This document shows, piece by piece, positions 1 through 11,101 of a stretch of DNA of 33,290 nt. The notes below the pieces were generated by a model. It worked only from the letters and a program-made list of their open reading frames with translations, was not told the origin of the DNA and made no database searches. The stretch is from Rhizophagus sp. LPA8_4_AMF (Eukaryota; Glomeromycota; Glomeromycetes; Glomerales; Glomeraceae). Numbering within the stretch: position 1 is the first letter of the stretch; each line of letters begins with the position of its first letter. A program made the position numbers and the translations under genes. The DNA is taken from positions 1 to 33,290 of the forward strand of contig JADRCO010000460.1 of the NCBI GenBank assembly GCA_021464525.1, read 5' to 3'.

Positions 1-180
1 ACGCGTAAAATAAAGACACGTAAATTAAACAAAGACATTTTATGTATGAATAGGGGTATTTAGATAAGTAATTTTGTGTAAAATATCTTGAAAAAGTATC
101 AAGATATGAGAAATAGGATACATTTAGAAATTCTTAATGAGAGATTACATCATAGTGATTATCCATAATACTCGGATATT

Positions 181-322
181 ATATATGGCAAGTACTCCAG
201 GTATTTTAAAAATCCTGTACCCCTCCTATGTATAGTACCCACTCATATAATATACCCCCGGGTACAGGTCCAAATGCCTAAAATTTGCAAGATACCTGGG
301 TACTGTAGCCCGTGATATATGG
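181..322. mobile_element. hAT-like miniature inverted-repeat element (tentative)
   Basis: A 126-bp body (189-314) is flanked by an 8-bp direct repeat, ATATATGG, at 181-188 and 315-322. The body begins CAAGTAC and ends CCCGTG. The stretch AGTACTCCAGGTAT (191-204) is matched in inverse orientation by ATACCTGGGTACT (292-304), with one extra base on the left. A second inner pair, CCTGTACCC (214-222) and GGGTACAGG (260-268), extends the fold. An 8-bp target duplication with CA...TG ends fits the hAT superfamily. The direct repeat is AT-rich, so the family call is weak; the inverted repeat itself is clear. There is no coding capacity. Confidence 0.5.
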
Positions 323-1024
323 TAGCAGATTTTTAAACAGTACATTCTATAGACTATAGGGCAGTTTGCTAAGATGAAGTGCTTTATTACACACTTCTAC
401 CTATATAGGAACAAGTTCCACTAACAGTGCACACATGAGGTTTACGAGAATCATGGGTAGTGTTATATTTATTAATATTAGATAGCTTTAAACTATATGT
501 ATTTTAAGCATTAATTCTAATAAAATATAGCATGTGCTGTGAAAAAAAAAAAATTTAATATAAAAAATGCTAAATAAACATGTTTTCTTCATCTAATACT
601 ATAAATAATTTATATTATAAACCTAACATTATATTGTTTTAGGTTAAATAAAATGTTTGGTAAATACAAAAGTTCTTTTACTTCAGGATGTATATATCTA
701 AATTTTCAGTTGGTATTTTAGTAGTACTTCAATTATTTCAATATATTTCTGTATTTAACTATAAAATAAATAAAGTAAAATAGAAATAAATAATAAAATT
801 AAAAACTGAATAATATATTCTTTAAAGACAAAGTTTACAGCAAGCAGAGCAAAAAAATAAAAATCATGAAAAAATAACTGGAAAAAGAAACAAAAAACAA
901 CTAATCATTTTATGTAATGTTAATATGTCATATTTGCCAAACAAAAAGTTATGTAATAGTGAAATTTTAATGGTGTTACTGAAAAAGATAAAGAAATACA
1001 TAAAAGTGCAAGATTAACCTGTTG

Positions 1025-1200
1025 TATAATAAGAGTTATTTGCTAAAAAAATGACCTTCTGAGGACTTTTCAATAAAAATTGAGATTTTCATTGTTCTTT
1101 ATTTTTCAAAACAAATAGACTAAAATGAGATTAACTTTAAAATTAAATTAAAAAAGTCTCAGAAGATCATTTTCCTAGTAAAGAACCTAATTTATTATAA
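1025..1200. repeat. Inverted-repeat (MITE-like) element with arms of about 48 bp
   Basis: The left arm (about 1025-1070) and the right arm (about 1150-1200) are imperfect reverse complements: TATAATAA near the left end pairs with TTATTATA at the right end, and ATGACCTTCTGAGGACTTTT pairs with the stretch around AAAAAGTCTCAGAAGATCAT. The spacer is about 80 bp of AT-rich DNA without a reading frame. The outer ends contain TA, so a TA target duplication (Tc1/mariner type) is possible but cannot be separated from the surrounding AT-rich sequence. Confidence 0.55.
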
Positions 1201-1885
1201 TGAATTTCTATATTACAATTGTGAATTTCAATTTATTGCTTAAATTGTTGGAAATAAGACAATATTCCATTCTATTGGCATAAGAAAATTTGATTTAACA
1301 CCAGTATGGTTCAGCTACTTGCATTAATTCTGATTATTATATATTTCTTAATGATCTATTTCAATCAAAGTAGAACTGACTACTATATCAAATACTAGCT
1401 ATTACTATATTTAGACTTTAAGTTAGAACTAGTATTTTTATAATGAAATTTCTTATGATCTGTTATAATAGCAAGATGTAATTTCACCAAATTATATTAA
1501 TCTTTAAAGGAATTTTTTAGTATAGTGCAATCTTAAAGAATACCCACTTCATTTTAAATGATTTTTAAAGACAATCACTACTAATGATATTTTGATATTT
1601 TTTATTAAAAATCACAAAAAATATTTAATTAGAATATCAACAGTATTTGTAATATATTTTTTTACTATTTTATTTTATTATATTTAATTAAATCTAAAAA
1701 TAAATTTACATTAATATTTCTATATTAATATAATTTAAAATATTTGAAATATAAAAATTATTAAAAATATATTTTTAAATTGTAAATACTGTATTTACCA
1801 AATAGTCAAAAGTAAAACTAGTATATTATATAATTTATAATATATTTGTTATATAATACTGAATTTTAACAGAAAATTAAAAGAG

Positions 1886-2023
1886 TATTGCTAAATCTTA
1901 CTGCAAATAATTTCCCTACTACACCAGTATTAAAAAATATTAATAAGTAAAATTTCATACTATTTTTAATTCTGCCTAAATTTCTATCGGCTAATTCTGG
2001 TAAAGTGGTGATATTTAGCAATA
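1886..2023. repeat. Short terminal-inverted-repeat element, family shared with 32541-32964
   Basis: The left end TATTGCTAAAT (1886-1896) is the inverse of the right end ATTTAGCAATA (2013-2023). Read inward from the right, the end is TATTGCTAAATATCACCAC. This matches the right end of the larger element near 32964 (TATTGCTAAATATCGCCGC) except for G-to-A changes at two CpG sites. If the outermost TA is the target duplication, the element is Tc1/mariner-like in its ends. It is 138 bp long and non-coding. Confidence 0.5.
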
Positions 2024-2527
2024 TTTAAATGAAAAAATGTAAAATTAAATTTATATAATATAATTTCATTTGGCTATTATTTTTATAGAATTAATTAGTA
2101 TGTATTAATCTTTATATATATAACTTTTATATAAAAAGAATGCTATAAATGAATTTATTAAAATAATGTTAGAGAAACTGTCATTTAAAATATATTAAGT
2201 GATATGGTCTATAAGAAAATTAATAAATTTTAAATGAAATAGTAAATAAAATATATTTTAATTATACTGGTCATAATCAGATGCGTACGTAACGGTATTT
2301 ATTGTCGTTAAACAAAAATAACTTGTATGATAAGATCTTATTATATAAAAAAGCAAGGTTAGTTATAATTTGACATGTATTTATTGAATATATGGTTATG
2401 AATAATATATATTTATAAAAATGAAATAAATATAAACAAAACAAATTCTTTAATATAAATTTAAATATGCACTATAATATATGTAAATAAGTCAATTTCA
2501 TAACTTGCCCCCCTTAATCATCACTTG

Positions 2528-3359
2528 CTATTTTGATAAAGTTAGTTTAGTAGCGGCAGCATCATCCAAGAACCAATACAATTTTCCAGTAACCGGTTTG
2601 ACCAAGGCAGCAGGTAATTTCCTCTCGGGATTTTCAATTATCTCTTTCAATACATCTTGTTTACCTTCACCGGTAGCCACAAAAGCTATATTATGAGCAT
2701 GATTAACTACCGGTAAAGTAAAAGTAATTCTTCTTGGTGGTGGTTTAGGAGAATCACCAATATAAGCAACCCATCCAACACTCTCATCTAACAAAGGATG
2801 ATCCGGGAAAAGAGAACAAGTGTGCCCATCAGGCCCAACTCCTAATAAAAGTAAATCGAATACAGGAAATTTAACGGAATTTACGGTAGCAAACACAGAA
2901 ATAAGCTTTTTTTCATAATCCTCTACTACTTCTTCTTCATCTTTTTCTTGAAGTAATGAAGGATTTATGATGTAAATTTGTTCTTCAGGGATTGGGACAT
3001 GATCAAAGAATTCCTTTTTACACAAGAAATAATTAGAATCCTCGTGATCTAATGGAACAAGTCTAAAAAAAATCAATTTATCACGAAATTGGAATTCGTT
3101 TTAGATTGAATGAATTCATGAATTACAAAGTTGAAAATTACCTTTCGTCACAGAAAAATACTTCCCACTTTTCCCATTCGATACCCTGGCGATTTTTTAA
3201 ATCCGCAGCTAAAAGTTTAGGTAGAGAACCACCTGAAATTCCTACGGTAAACCTATCACGTACTTCAATTGCCTCTTTGCATAATTTCACCACCAAATCA
3301 GCAAGAGATATTGAAAGTTTCTGTGTGTTAGGAAATGTGTAAACGATTGGCGCGCTCAT
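2528..3359 (-). CDS. SOL3: 6-phosphogluconolactonase
   Basis: Hydrolyses 6-phosphoglucono-1,5-lactone to 6-phosphogluconate, the second step of the oxidative pentose phosphate pathway, in the cytosol. There are two exons, 3142-3359 and 2528-3062, split by a 79-bp GT..AG intron that interrupts the arginine codon of the conserved CDER(L)VP motif (Arg73). The product is 250 aa, the usual size of the SOL/PGLS family. Visible motifs are GISGGS (40-45), FFCDERLVPLDHEDSN (68-83) and GVGPDGHTCSLFPDHP (147-162), the substrate-phosphate and catalytic regions of this family. The start is the ATG at 3359. The gene is divergent from the zinc transporter, with 408 bp between the start codons. The fungal paralogues SOL3/SOL4 cannot be told apart here, so the symbol names the family. 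Confidence 0.95.
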
Positions 3360-3767
3360 TGTTTTTAACTAGATATTAATGATTTCAAAATATTATTACT
3401 ACGTTTTTTGCCTATAATTTAAATTTAGTTAATTAATTAAAATAAAGGTAATAAAAGAAGAGGAGAAAACATTAAAGTTCAAATACTGAGAGAATTCGAA
3501 AAAAACGAACTCGTAATAACTAATTATTTATTTCAAATCATCTGTTTCCAAATCGGCGTGTGTTTTATCAAATGATAATCAACCGCTTTATATCTTTCCA
3601 ATCAACATTTGACAGCTATACTATGTCATTATTATGTAATCCGAATTCGTGTCAAAAAATATTAACAGATCGAAAGTTTTACTAATATTTTAATCAGCTT
3701 GTTTGTATTGTTGATTATTAAGAAATTGTTCATAAAACAGAAAATTAGTTGAAAACTTTTTTGTATA
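3360..3767. promoter_or_regulatory. Shared divergent promoter region, lactonase / zinc transporter
   Basis: 408 bp lie between two diverging start codons, so both promoters and both 5' leaders must be here. The sequence is AT-rich, with TATATC around 3590 and a pyrimidine-poor leader before the transporter ATG. I recognise no specific factor site. Confidence 0.6.
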
Positions 3768-5054
3768 ATGAATTATTCAAGTTTACAAAGACTTTGGGGT
3801 CCCTTTCTTGTTACATTGTTGTTATTGATAATTGTCAAAAGTGAAGCTAACGTACAAGTTAAGGAAGATATCTCATCAATAAATTCATTGACGCCGACTA
3901 CAGTTTATTCAGAATGTCCTTATGTACGGGCTCTTTCAGAACAAAAAAAAGAGAAATTGGAAAACGAAAGTAACAGAATAACAAAGCAAGTATTTTCATT
4001 TCTTTTTCCCGGAAGTCCGCGTGTTAACTCCCTTCTTGGTACATTTTATATCTCTTCGATACCAAATTTCATATTATATTTCGTACCGCCTGATATTCAA
4101 CCTTCATCATTAAATTCATTAGTTAGTTTTGCAGTAGGAGGATTACTGGGTGATGTATTTTTACATTTATTGCCTCATTCATTTTTAGGAGAGAATAATG
4201 ATGATGAAGTACATTTTGTACAAGTGGAAGAACGAAAGAATGTTGTGATTGGATCAGCAATCTTTGTGGGATTATCATTATTTTTTGTCATTGATAAATT
4301 AATGAGAGTCGCAAATGGAGGAGAAGGAGAACATTCACATGCACATGATATGAAAGAATATAAACATGAACATCAGCAACATGATGACATGGGTAAAGCA
4401 ACAGCTACAAAAGATAATTCATCAATAATTCGACAACGAATATCCGCTAATAAAGTAATGAACGAAGAAAAAAATGAAACTTCTAAGCAACAATCAAACA
4501 GTATAAAATTATCAGCGTATCTCAATCTAATAGCAGATGCAACTCATAATTTCACGGATGGATTAGCGATGGCTGCATCTTTTTACTCATCACCAAGTAT
4601 TGGAGCAACTACAACTGTCGCTGTTTTTTTTCACGAGATACCTCATGAGATAGGTGATTATGCAATATTGATTCAAAGTGGTTTCACTAAGAGACGTGCC
4701 ATGCTTTCTCAATTCATAACAGCGATCGGAGCTTTCCTTGGCACTATAGCTGGTATTGCTATTGAAGAATATAGCAGGGGTGTACATGATAATAATAATA
4801 ATACTAAAGATATGATTGATATTAATGCATCTGAAGGTATTTTTGGTACCGGTGTTGTATTAGGTGATCTAGTTATACCATTTACTGCTGGTGGATTCTT
4901 GTACATTGCTACTGTTGGTGTTATTCCCGAATTATTAGAAATTGATGGGAAATTATCTAGGAAAATTAGACTTAAACAAGCCATGACCGAATTTTTAGCC
5001 ATGTTTATTGGTATTTCTATGATGGCAATTATTGTCTGGAATGAAAGTGCATGA
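3768..5054 (+). CDS. YKE4: ZIP (SLC39) zinc transporter, LIV-1/KE4 (ZIP7) type
   Basis: A 428-aa membrane protein that probably moves zinc into the cytosol from the ER or Golgi, by analogy with ZIP7/Yke4. A hydrophobic N-terminal segment (about 10-25) looks like a signal peptide. Membrane segments follow at about 90-107, 115-137, 158-176 and in the C-terminal half. A histidine-rich loop (HSHAHD...HEHQQH, about 189-205) separates the two halves. The signature helices carry HNFTDGLA (260-267) and HEIPHEIGD (289-297), the intramembrane metal-binding motifs of the LIV-1 subfamily. The gene has no intron, unlike most neighbours. The start is supported by the signal peptide directly after it. YKE4 is the nearest fungal name; placement among ZIP7- and ZIP13-like members is not certain. 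Confidence 0.93.
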   Translation: MNYSSLQRLWGPFLVTLLLLIIVKSEANVQVKEDISSINSLTPTTVYSECPYVRALSEQKKEKLENESNRITKQVFSFLFPGSPRVNSLLGTFYISSIPNFILYFVPPDIQPSSLNSLVSFAVGGLLGDVFLHLLPHSFLGENNDDEVHFVQVEERKNVVIGSAIFVGLSLFFVIDKLMRVANGGEGEHSHAHDMKEYKHEHQQHDDMGKATATKDNSSIIRQRISANKVMNEEKNETSKQQSNSIKLSAYLNLIADATHNFTDGLAMAASFYSSPSIGATTTVAVFFHEIPHEIGDYAILIQSGFTKRRAMLSQFITAIGAFLGTIAGIAIEEYSRGVHDNNNNTKDMIDINASEGIFGTGVVLGDLVIPFTAGGFLYIATVGVIPELLEIDGKLSRKIRLKQAMTEFLAMFIGISMMAIIVWNESA

Positions 5055-6230
5055 AATTGTTATTATATTAAATTAATACTTAATATAACTACTATAGTCT
5101 TTTAATAGACTCTGGAAGATTATTAGAAATTTGATTGTAGTAACTCGTGTTTATTTATTTATTACATCACATGTTCATTATTTCTTTGTTATTTTCAATA
5201 AAGAGAGGGCTAGTTACATGCCTTATTACTTATTAGTACACAAAAAAGATCCTCTGTTTTCTAAAGTTATGATGTATATTATCAGTTGGAGTTGATTATT
5301 GTCTTCAGTTAAGTGTATTTATACTTTGTTAGGAACTACAAAAGAACAATTTAAAAGATACCGTGTTAGTTTTACAGCTTCTAGAACGTTAAATTACTCG
5401 TCATCAAAATCATTGTCGTATTTATATTATTCATCATTGATGAATCTTTTTCCATATTATAATCTTGATCTTGAATAATTATCCAACAGTAAAATTTAAG
5501 ATTCATTCGATTTGTAAGGAAAACAGGGGTGTCTTTGTTCTAAGGACATTAGGAACCTCTAAGCATCGATGAATCTTAATGTATCGTCATATGAATTACT
5601 GGCGAGTTATAAACATTTTTAAAAACATTTATTATATAAGTTCAGATTACTTAAATAACTTTTGGGGTTGAAAAGTTGGAAATTCTGCTTTTTGGAAAAT
5701 AAGTAATAAGAGTTCTTTTTTGTTCTATCTTATAATTACACTTTTTACATCATTCGAAAAGTAAAGGTGCAGTGAGCGGAAGATATAAATAAAAATTCAT
5801 AGTTAACTGTTCCGAACTTTTTATACTCTTAACAGAAAATAAAACAAAATTTTATTATTTAAGTAGTCGTTTAAGATATAGTAGTTTGTATAGAAATGTA
5901 AGGCGGGCAAGGTTTTATTAGTGTATAATAATTGGAAGACGGTATAAAGTCATAAAAGATATATACATTATCATGAAAAGTAATATGTAAAATCAAAGAA
6001 AAAAAGTATTAATTCGCATGAAGAAAATAAAGTTCATAGATACAATGCAATTGATTATTATTAAAAAACTACAATCTTTTTCTTGAAATTGACCACAAAA
6101 AAAGTTAAAATCTAAGGAGGCGATTTTTTTACTTTTGGTTTTTAGGATTTTCTGACCTAGGAAAATTGAACGAAAAATTTATAAATTATATAACAGATAT
6201 TACGAAAATATAAAAAAGGATAAAGAGTAT
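5055..6230. other. Intergenic region, no gene seen
   Basis: This contains the 3' flank of the zinc transporter and, at its right end, the 3' flank of the HMG-like gene on the other strand. The short acidic reading frames around 5400-5470 on the minus strand do not extend to a credible exon. No inverted repeat or RNA gene was recognised. Confidence 0.6.
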
Positions 6231-6476
6231 TTACGAGTCTTTCCAACGTTGAGCGACCATTTTGAAAGCATCTTTGTGCGGTAAACTTGGATTTTCGGCT
6301 TTTACTTTCACAATTTCGGTCTTCATAAACTTGTTATATGGTGAGAGTTTCTTTACTGAAATAAATGAGGAAGAAAAAAATTTTAATAAGGTTAAAACAG
6401 AACGTTATGAAAGAAGTAAAAAAAACACAATTATATTACCAGTACTGGATTTCTTTTGGGTCTTTTCTTTGGCCAT
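6231..6476 (-). CDS. Small HMG-box/YABBY-like protein
   Basis: Two short exons, 6440-6476 and 6231-6355, are joined across an 84-bp intron (GTAATA..TTTCAG). Together they encode 53 aa: a lysine-rich head MAKEKTQKKSST, then VKKLSPYNKFMKTEIVKVK and AENPSLPHKDAFKMVAQRW, ending KDS. The pattern PYNKFMK..(I/L).....NP..PHKDAFK.VA..W is that of the HMG-box/YABBY-like small proteins of fungi, which bind DNA as chromatin or transcription proteins. This product stops just after the second helix, shorter than many relatives, which continue with a basic tail. Exon 1 to exon 2 joining keeps frame, and the acceptor has a strong pyrimidine tract. Two ACGCGT boxes lie upstream at 6629 and 6904. The function is inferred from family likeness only. 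Confidence 0.75.
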
Positions 6477-7910
6477 TTTTTATTTAGATTCGCAATTTCA
6501 AATATTAAGTGTTAGGTAATTAGGTGAGAGACTTTTTATTCTTTTTATTTGTATGAAGTAAGTGAAGAGAAAAAAGGCGAGAAGGAGGGAGGATATTTAT
6601 AATGAATCAAAAGACACGAAATTAGCTAACGCGTTAGGACTGATTTGTTTTGATTTAACCAAGAAGGTTTGCGTGTTGTTATGAGAAATATGAAAAAACG
6701 GAAGGGTATAACAGCATAGCTAAAAATGTTTGAGGAACGAACAAAGGAATTAAGGACATTGTAAATATAAATCACGTAAGATAGAGCGCGTGCATATATG
6801 CTTGCATATATATAGCATATAAAGCACGAGGAATGGCGTAAATAACGTAATAACACTCCTGAAATATCGCGAACGCGAAAAACAGAAAATTTTGAATTTA
6901 ATGACGCGTGGCGTGATGAAAAAAAATTGGCAGCTTATGAGAAAATTACTATTATTATTAAAGGAAAATGATTTAATCCGATTGGATAATTGAATTACAT
7001 GAAATTACAATACACTTTAAAGGAAAGGTTAAAAAATCAAGTTAATCTGGCAGATATTGTATGATCTGCAAATCACAATTAAAATGATCTTCCGGCTTAT
7101 AGTCCATTTTAGTAAATTCCTCAATCGGGTAATAAATAATTATAGAAAAAGAAAAAGGAAAAAAAAAGAGAAAAAAAAAAATAATAATAATAGACCGGGA
7201 ATTTACTAACCTGCATAATCAGATATTAGAAATATATATCGAAAGTTGTAATCACATTAATCACATAATATAATTTAATTACGTTAATAAAATTAATACA
7301 ATCATGTAAGTTCATGTAAGGAATAAAGTATGATTGGTATTAAATTATTAAAAAAATAATTACAGGGATTTAACACGAATGATATACTATTTCGGTAATT
7401 AGGTTGACGACGTTGATAGGTCATTAAGTTACTTACGCAGGTAGCTCGAAAGAATAAATGCATAATTCAATAAACTTATAACTCAAAGGAGGTTTTAAAT
7501 GGATACAAAAATGGAATTACAGAATTCTTTGGTTAAAGTTTCGGCAATTAATTTAGGCTTATGGTTTCACAGCAGTTACACCCCGATTTTGTTCATAAAA
7601 AAGATTTAAATTTTCATCATCTAAAATTTTTGTACGGAAAATACCTTTCGCTTCCATTTTTGTGTTTAATACAGGAATACCTTTATTGGTATTCCTTCTC
7701 ACTCTCTCTTATACCTTTATTTTTTAAAAAATTCAATTTCCTTCCTTTATAACATTTATTATTCAAATTCTTTCATTAAATTGTAATATTTCGCAGTGAC
7801 GAAATATTCCAAACCTTTACATCCCGTCATCAACTTTCTCTCTCCCTCTAAAAATATTTTCCATATATAACGCGTTTTACAATAATAAATTACCTAAATA
7901 ATAATCAAAA
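6477..7910. other. Intergenic region upstream of the HMG-like gene and the chitin synthase
   Basis: A divergent spacer of about 1.4 kb. It holds a purine-rich low-complexity tract (about 7142-7193, GAAAA/AAT repeats), ACGCGT boxes at 6629-6634, 6904-6909 and 7870-7875, and a 36-codon open frame at 7499-7609 that may be an upstream ORF of the chitin synthase leader. Alternating GCATAT runs occur around 6790-6820. No larger gene is supported. Confidence 0.6.
7870..7875. promoter_or_regulatory. ACGCGT box upstream of chitin synthase
   Basis: ACGCGT sits 36 bp before the chitin synthase ATG, within ATAACGCGTTTTA. The same 13-mer occurs upstream of ALG7 (11834-11846). ACGCGT is the MluI cell-cycle box bound by MBF (Mbp1/Swi6) in yeasts. 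Its use in this organism is inferred. Confidence 0.45.
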
Positions 7911-10900
7911 ATGGAAGCTGGCTTTGAATCTAATAGGAGAGCTTCCATGCTCAACCGTCGTAAAACACTCATCAGGCCTGAAAGATATCAACCGGCAACT
8001 CCTATGTTGCCAGGTGATGGTAAAAAAGAATTTGACCTCTGGGTATTTTTTTCAAAAGTTGTCACCTTTTGGGCCCCTGCATCTCTATTATCTTCTGTTG
8101 GTGGACTTCATGATAAAAGTTCCCGACAAGCTTGGCGAGAAAAAATTGCGTTGTGTTTTATCGCTCTTCTTATGGGTGGTTCTGTAGCCTTTTTGACTGT
8201 TGGTTTCGCTGCCATTTTGTGTCCCCCATCTCAACAAAATAATCCTGCTATGTTTTTACGATATGGTGATTCACCAGGTATTTTATAATTTCAATTTCAA
8301 TTTTTATAATTTTTATGATTCTATTCGTAATTTTATGGTAACTGACGCGTTTTGATTTCGATATTATTAGGACATCTTGGTATTCGAGGATGGCAATTTG
8401 ATATTACAAATGCTGTAAACCCTAAAGGTCCAGGCAATAAAGATCTTATAAACTTTGAGACTCTCGCAAAAGATCAAAATGGACAAGATATTACACAATT
8501 TTTTCAACGTGATGTTGCTGATTATCCGAGTTGTCAGGACCCTGTGATACAAAAATTCGCTGCTGTAAATGACCAATTTTGTAAAAAAGATTCTCCTTGT
8601 TCACTTAAAAAAATTGATGATGCCACTTTTGCTGAATATCAAATTGTTAACACAACTAAAAAAGTCGGGCTCGATTGGGAACAAATTGGTAATCTTCCAG
8701 ATTATTTAGTCATTGATGGTAATGTGCTTAATCTTGAAGGATATATGAAATCACATCCAAATCCAACGGGAGATCAAGTTGATAAAATCATCCGTTCAGT
8801 CTTGAATACTGACCATAAACAAGGTGGAAAGGATGCTACGCGTCTTTTCTTTGGGCGACCTGACCTTAAAGCTTCAGTTAATTGTCTTGTTAGCAAATAT
8901 TACGCTGGAAACATTGATAAGGAAACAATTGGATGTTTTACCTCCCAACTCTTTTTATACGTATCTTTGACTGTCATCTTGAGTATTGTATTGACTCGTT
9001 TTGCCATGGCTTGCATTTTCGATTGGTTTATATCTCATCGCCTTGCTCTTAAACCGAAGGATAAAAATTCTGTTGTTTCAACGCAAAATTTCGTTAATGC
9101 TGGTGGTCAACCATTAACTTCTGGAAGTGGTGCGCTTAAAACTCTGGATGATGTTGGTAACGATTTATTTACTGTCTTATTAGTCACATGTTACTCTGAA
9201 GATGAAGCTGGTATAAGATGTACATGCGAATCTATGGCTGCTACCGATTATCCTGATGATCGCAAATTGTTGTTCCTTGTTTGTGATGGTATCATCGTTG
9301 GTTCCGGCAATGATAAAAGTACTCCTGATATTTGTGTCGGTCTTATGGAACTTGGTAATATATTTTCACTAAAATATAAGTTTAATTGGTTCACCCTCAT
9401 TTAAGGAAAGTATTAAATAAAATTTATTAAATTACAGAACCTGAATTTAAAGATCCTCAACCACAAAGTTATATTGCCGTTGCTGCTGGTGCTAAACAAC
9501 ACAACATGGCTAAGGTCTATGCTGGATTTTTCCACTATAAGGATCGTCGTGTCCCTATGGTTACCATTGTAAAATGCGGTGCTCCCGAAGAACAGGGCAA
9601 ACCAAAACCCGGAAATCGTGGAAAACGTGATTCTCAACTGATTTTAATGAACTTCTTTAGTCGTGTTACTTACAATGACCGTATGTGTGCTTTGGATTAT
9701 GATCTCTTTAGAAAAATCCATCATTTAATGGGTGTAACTCCAGACTTTTTCGAAATTGTACTTATGGTAATTGTTTATAACATTGACTTACAAACTTACA
9801 AGACTATAATTCATTTTATTAATAATTTACATGTATTTTAACAGGTTGATGCCGACACTAAAGTATATCCCGACTCCCTTAGACTTTTAATTAATTGTAT
9901 GTGTAACGACCCTCTCATTATGGGTCTTTGCGGTGAAACTAAGATCGCCAACAAGCGTGATTCTTGGGTTACTGCTATTCAAGTTTTTGAATATTATATT
10001 TCCCATCATTTGGGTAAGGGTTTTGAATCCGTGTTTGGTGGTGTTACCTGTTTACCTGGTTGTTTCTGTACGTACCGTCTTAAGGCTCGTAAAGGTGATG
10101 ACGATTGGGTACCAATTATCACAAAACCTGAAATTGTACAAGAATATTCACAAAATACAGTTGAAACCCTTCATCAAAAGAATTTATTACTCCTTGGTGA
10201 AGATCGTTTCTTAACAACACTTATGTTGAGAAACTTCCCTCATCGTAAGATGATGTTCTGTCCGCAAGCTGTTTGTAAAACAGTAGTACCTGATGATTTT
10301 TGGGTTTTACTTTCACAACGTCGTCGTTGGATTAACTCCACAATACATAATCTTTTAGAGCTAATTCTCGTCCGAAATCTTTGTGGAACATTTTGTTTTT
10401 CCATGCAATTTGTTATCTTTATGGAATTGATCGGTACCGTTGTACTTCCTGTTGCTATAGTATTAACTTATGGTTTGATTATTAGTATAATGTTGAAACC
10501 TCCACAAGATATTACTGAAGCTATTCCATTGATGATGTTGGGAATGGTTCTTGGTTTACCTGCTATATTGATTTTGATTACCACAAGAAAATTGATTTAC
10601 ATTGCTTGGATGTTTATATATTTGCTTGCTTTACCCGTATGGAATTTTATCTTACCAACATATGCTTACTGGAATTTTGATGATTTCTCATGGGGTGAAA
10701 CCAGAAAAGTCGAGGGTGAAGGAAAAGGTGATGATCATGGTAAAAAAGATGGTGAATTTGATGCATCTAATGTGCCCTTAAAACGGTGGGAAGATTGGGA
10801 ACGTGCTCGTATCCGAACAAACAAACGTCAGGAACGTCAAAGACAGCAAGGAGGACAAATAAGTGATACAAATCAATATGATGGAGATTATTATGGAGAT

Positions 10901-11101
10901 ACAGGATCAGTACATTCACAGATATCATCAGATCCAGGCCAACAACAATATTATGATTATTCTGCAAACTCCGCTAACGGTGCAGGATATCCTCCACAAC
11001 AATATTATCAACAACCACAATTTGAAGATACACGGTTTAATACGTATGAATTGGAACGCGCACCGTCACCTAATCCGCAAGGTCACGGTGGCTATTATTA
11101 A
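7911..11101 (+). CDS. CHS3: Chitin synthase, class IV (Chs3 type)
   Basis: Polymerises UDP-GlcNAc into cell-wall chitin at the plasma membrane. Exons are 7911-8277, 8371-9354, 9438-9766 and 9845-11101; all junctions are GT..AG and keep frame, giving 978 aa. Seen in order: a basic N-terminus, a membrane segment (about 80-105), a cytochrome-b5-like stretch ([16 protein letters not shown] from about 233) typical of class IV, a membrane segment (about 314-338), and the glycosyltransferase domain. The domain carries VDADTKV (561-567), GEDRFL (678-683) and QRRRW (718-722), the catalytic and product-binding motifs. Three C-terminal membrane segments and a Q/Y-rich hydrophilic tail follow. There is no myosin motor, which argues against class V/VII. 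In yeasts this class needs an Skt5-like activator; none is in the window. Confidence 0.95.

Larger units (their letters stand above)
1..2527. other. AT-rich intergenic region with small inverted-repeat elements
   Basis: No coding exon could be supported here on either strand. The stretch is extremely AT-rich, with many A/T runs. It holds three inverted-repeat structures annotated separately (181-322, 1025-1200, 1886-2023). The last part, about 2430-2527, is the probable 3' untranslated region of the 6-phosphogluconolactonase gene, whose stop codon is at 2528-2530. An ACGCGT hexamer sits at the first six bases, with no gene visible beside it. Confidence 0.7.

Noticed and set aside
4590-5002. 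Minus-strand open frames opposite the zinc transporter
   Set aside because: Antisense shadows of a well-supported coding region; no start context or family likeness.
6262-6519. 85-codon plus-strand open frame starting at TTG
   Set aside because: It has no ATG start and is the antisense shadow of the two HMG-like exons, which explain the conservation-like signal better.
7042-7125. Minus-strand mini-frame MDYKPEDHFNCDLQIIQYL..
   Set aside because: Only about 21-27 codons even if joined to a possible tiny upstream exon; no family match and no further exon.
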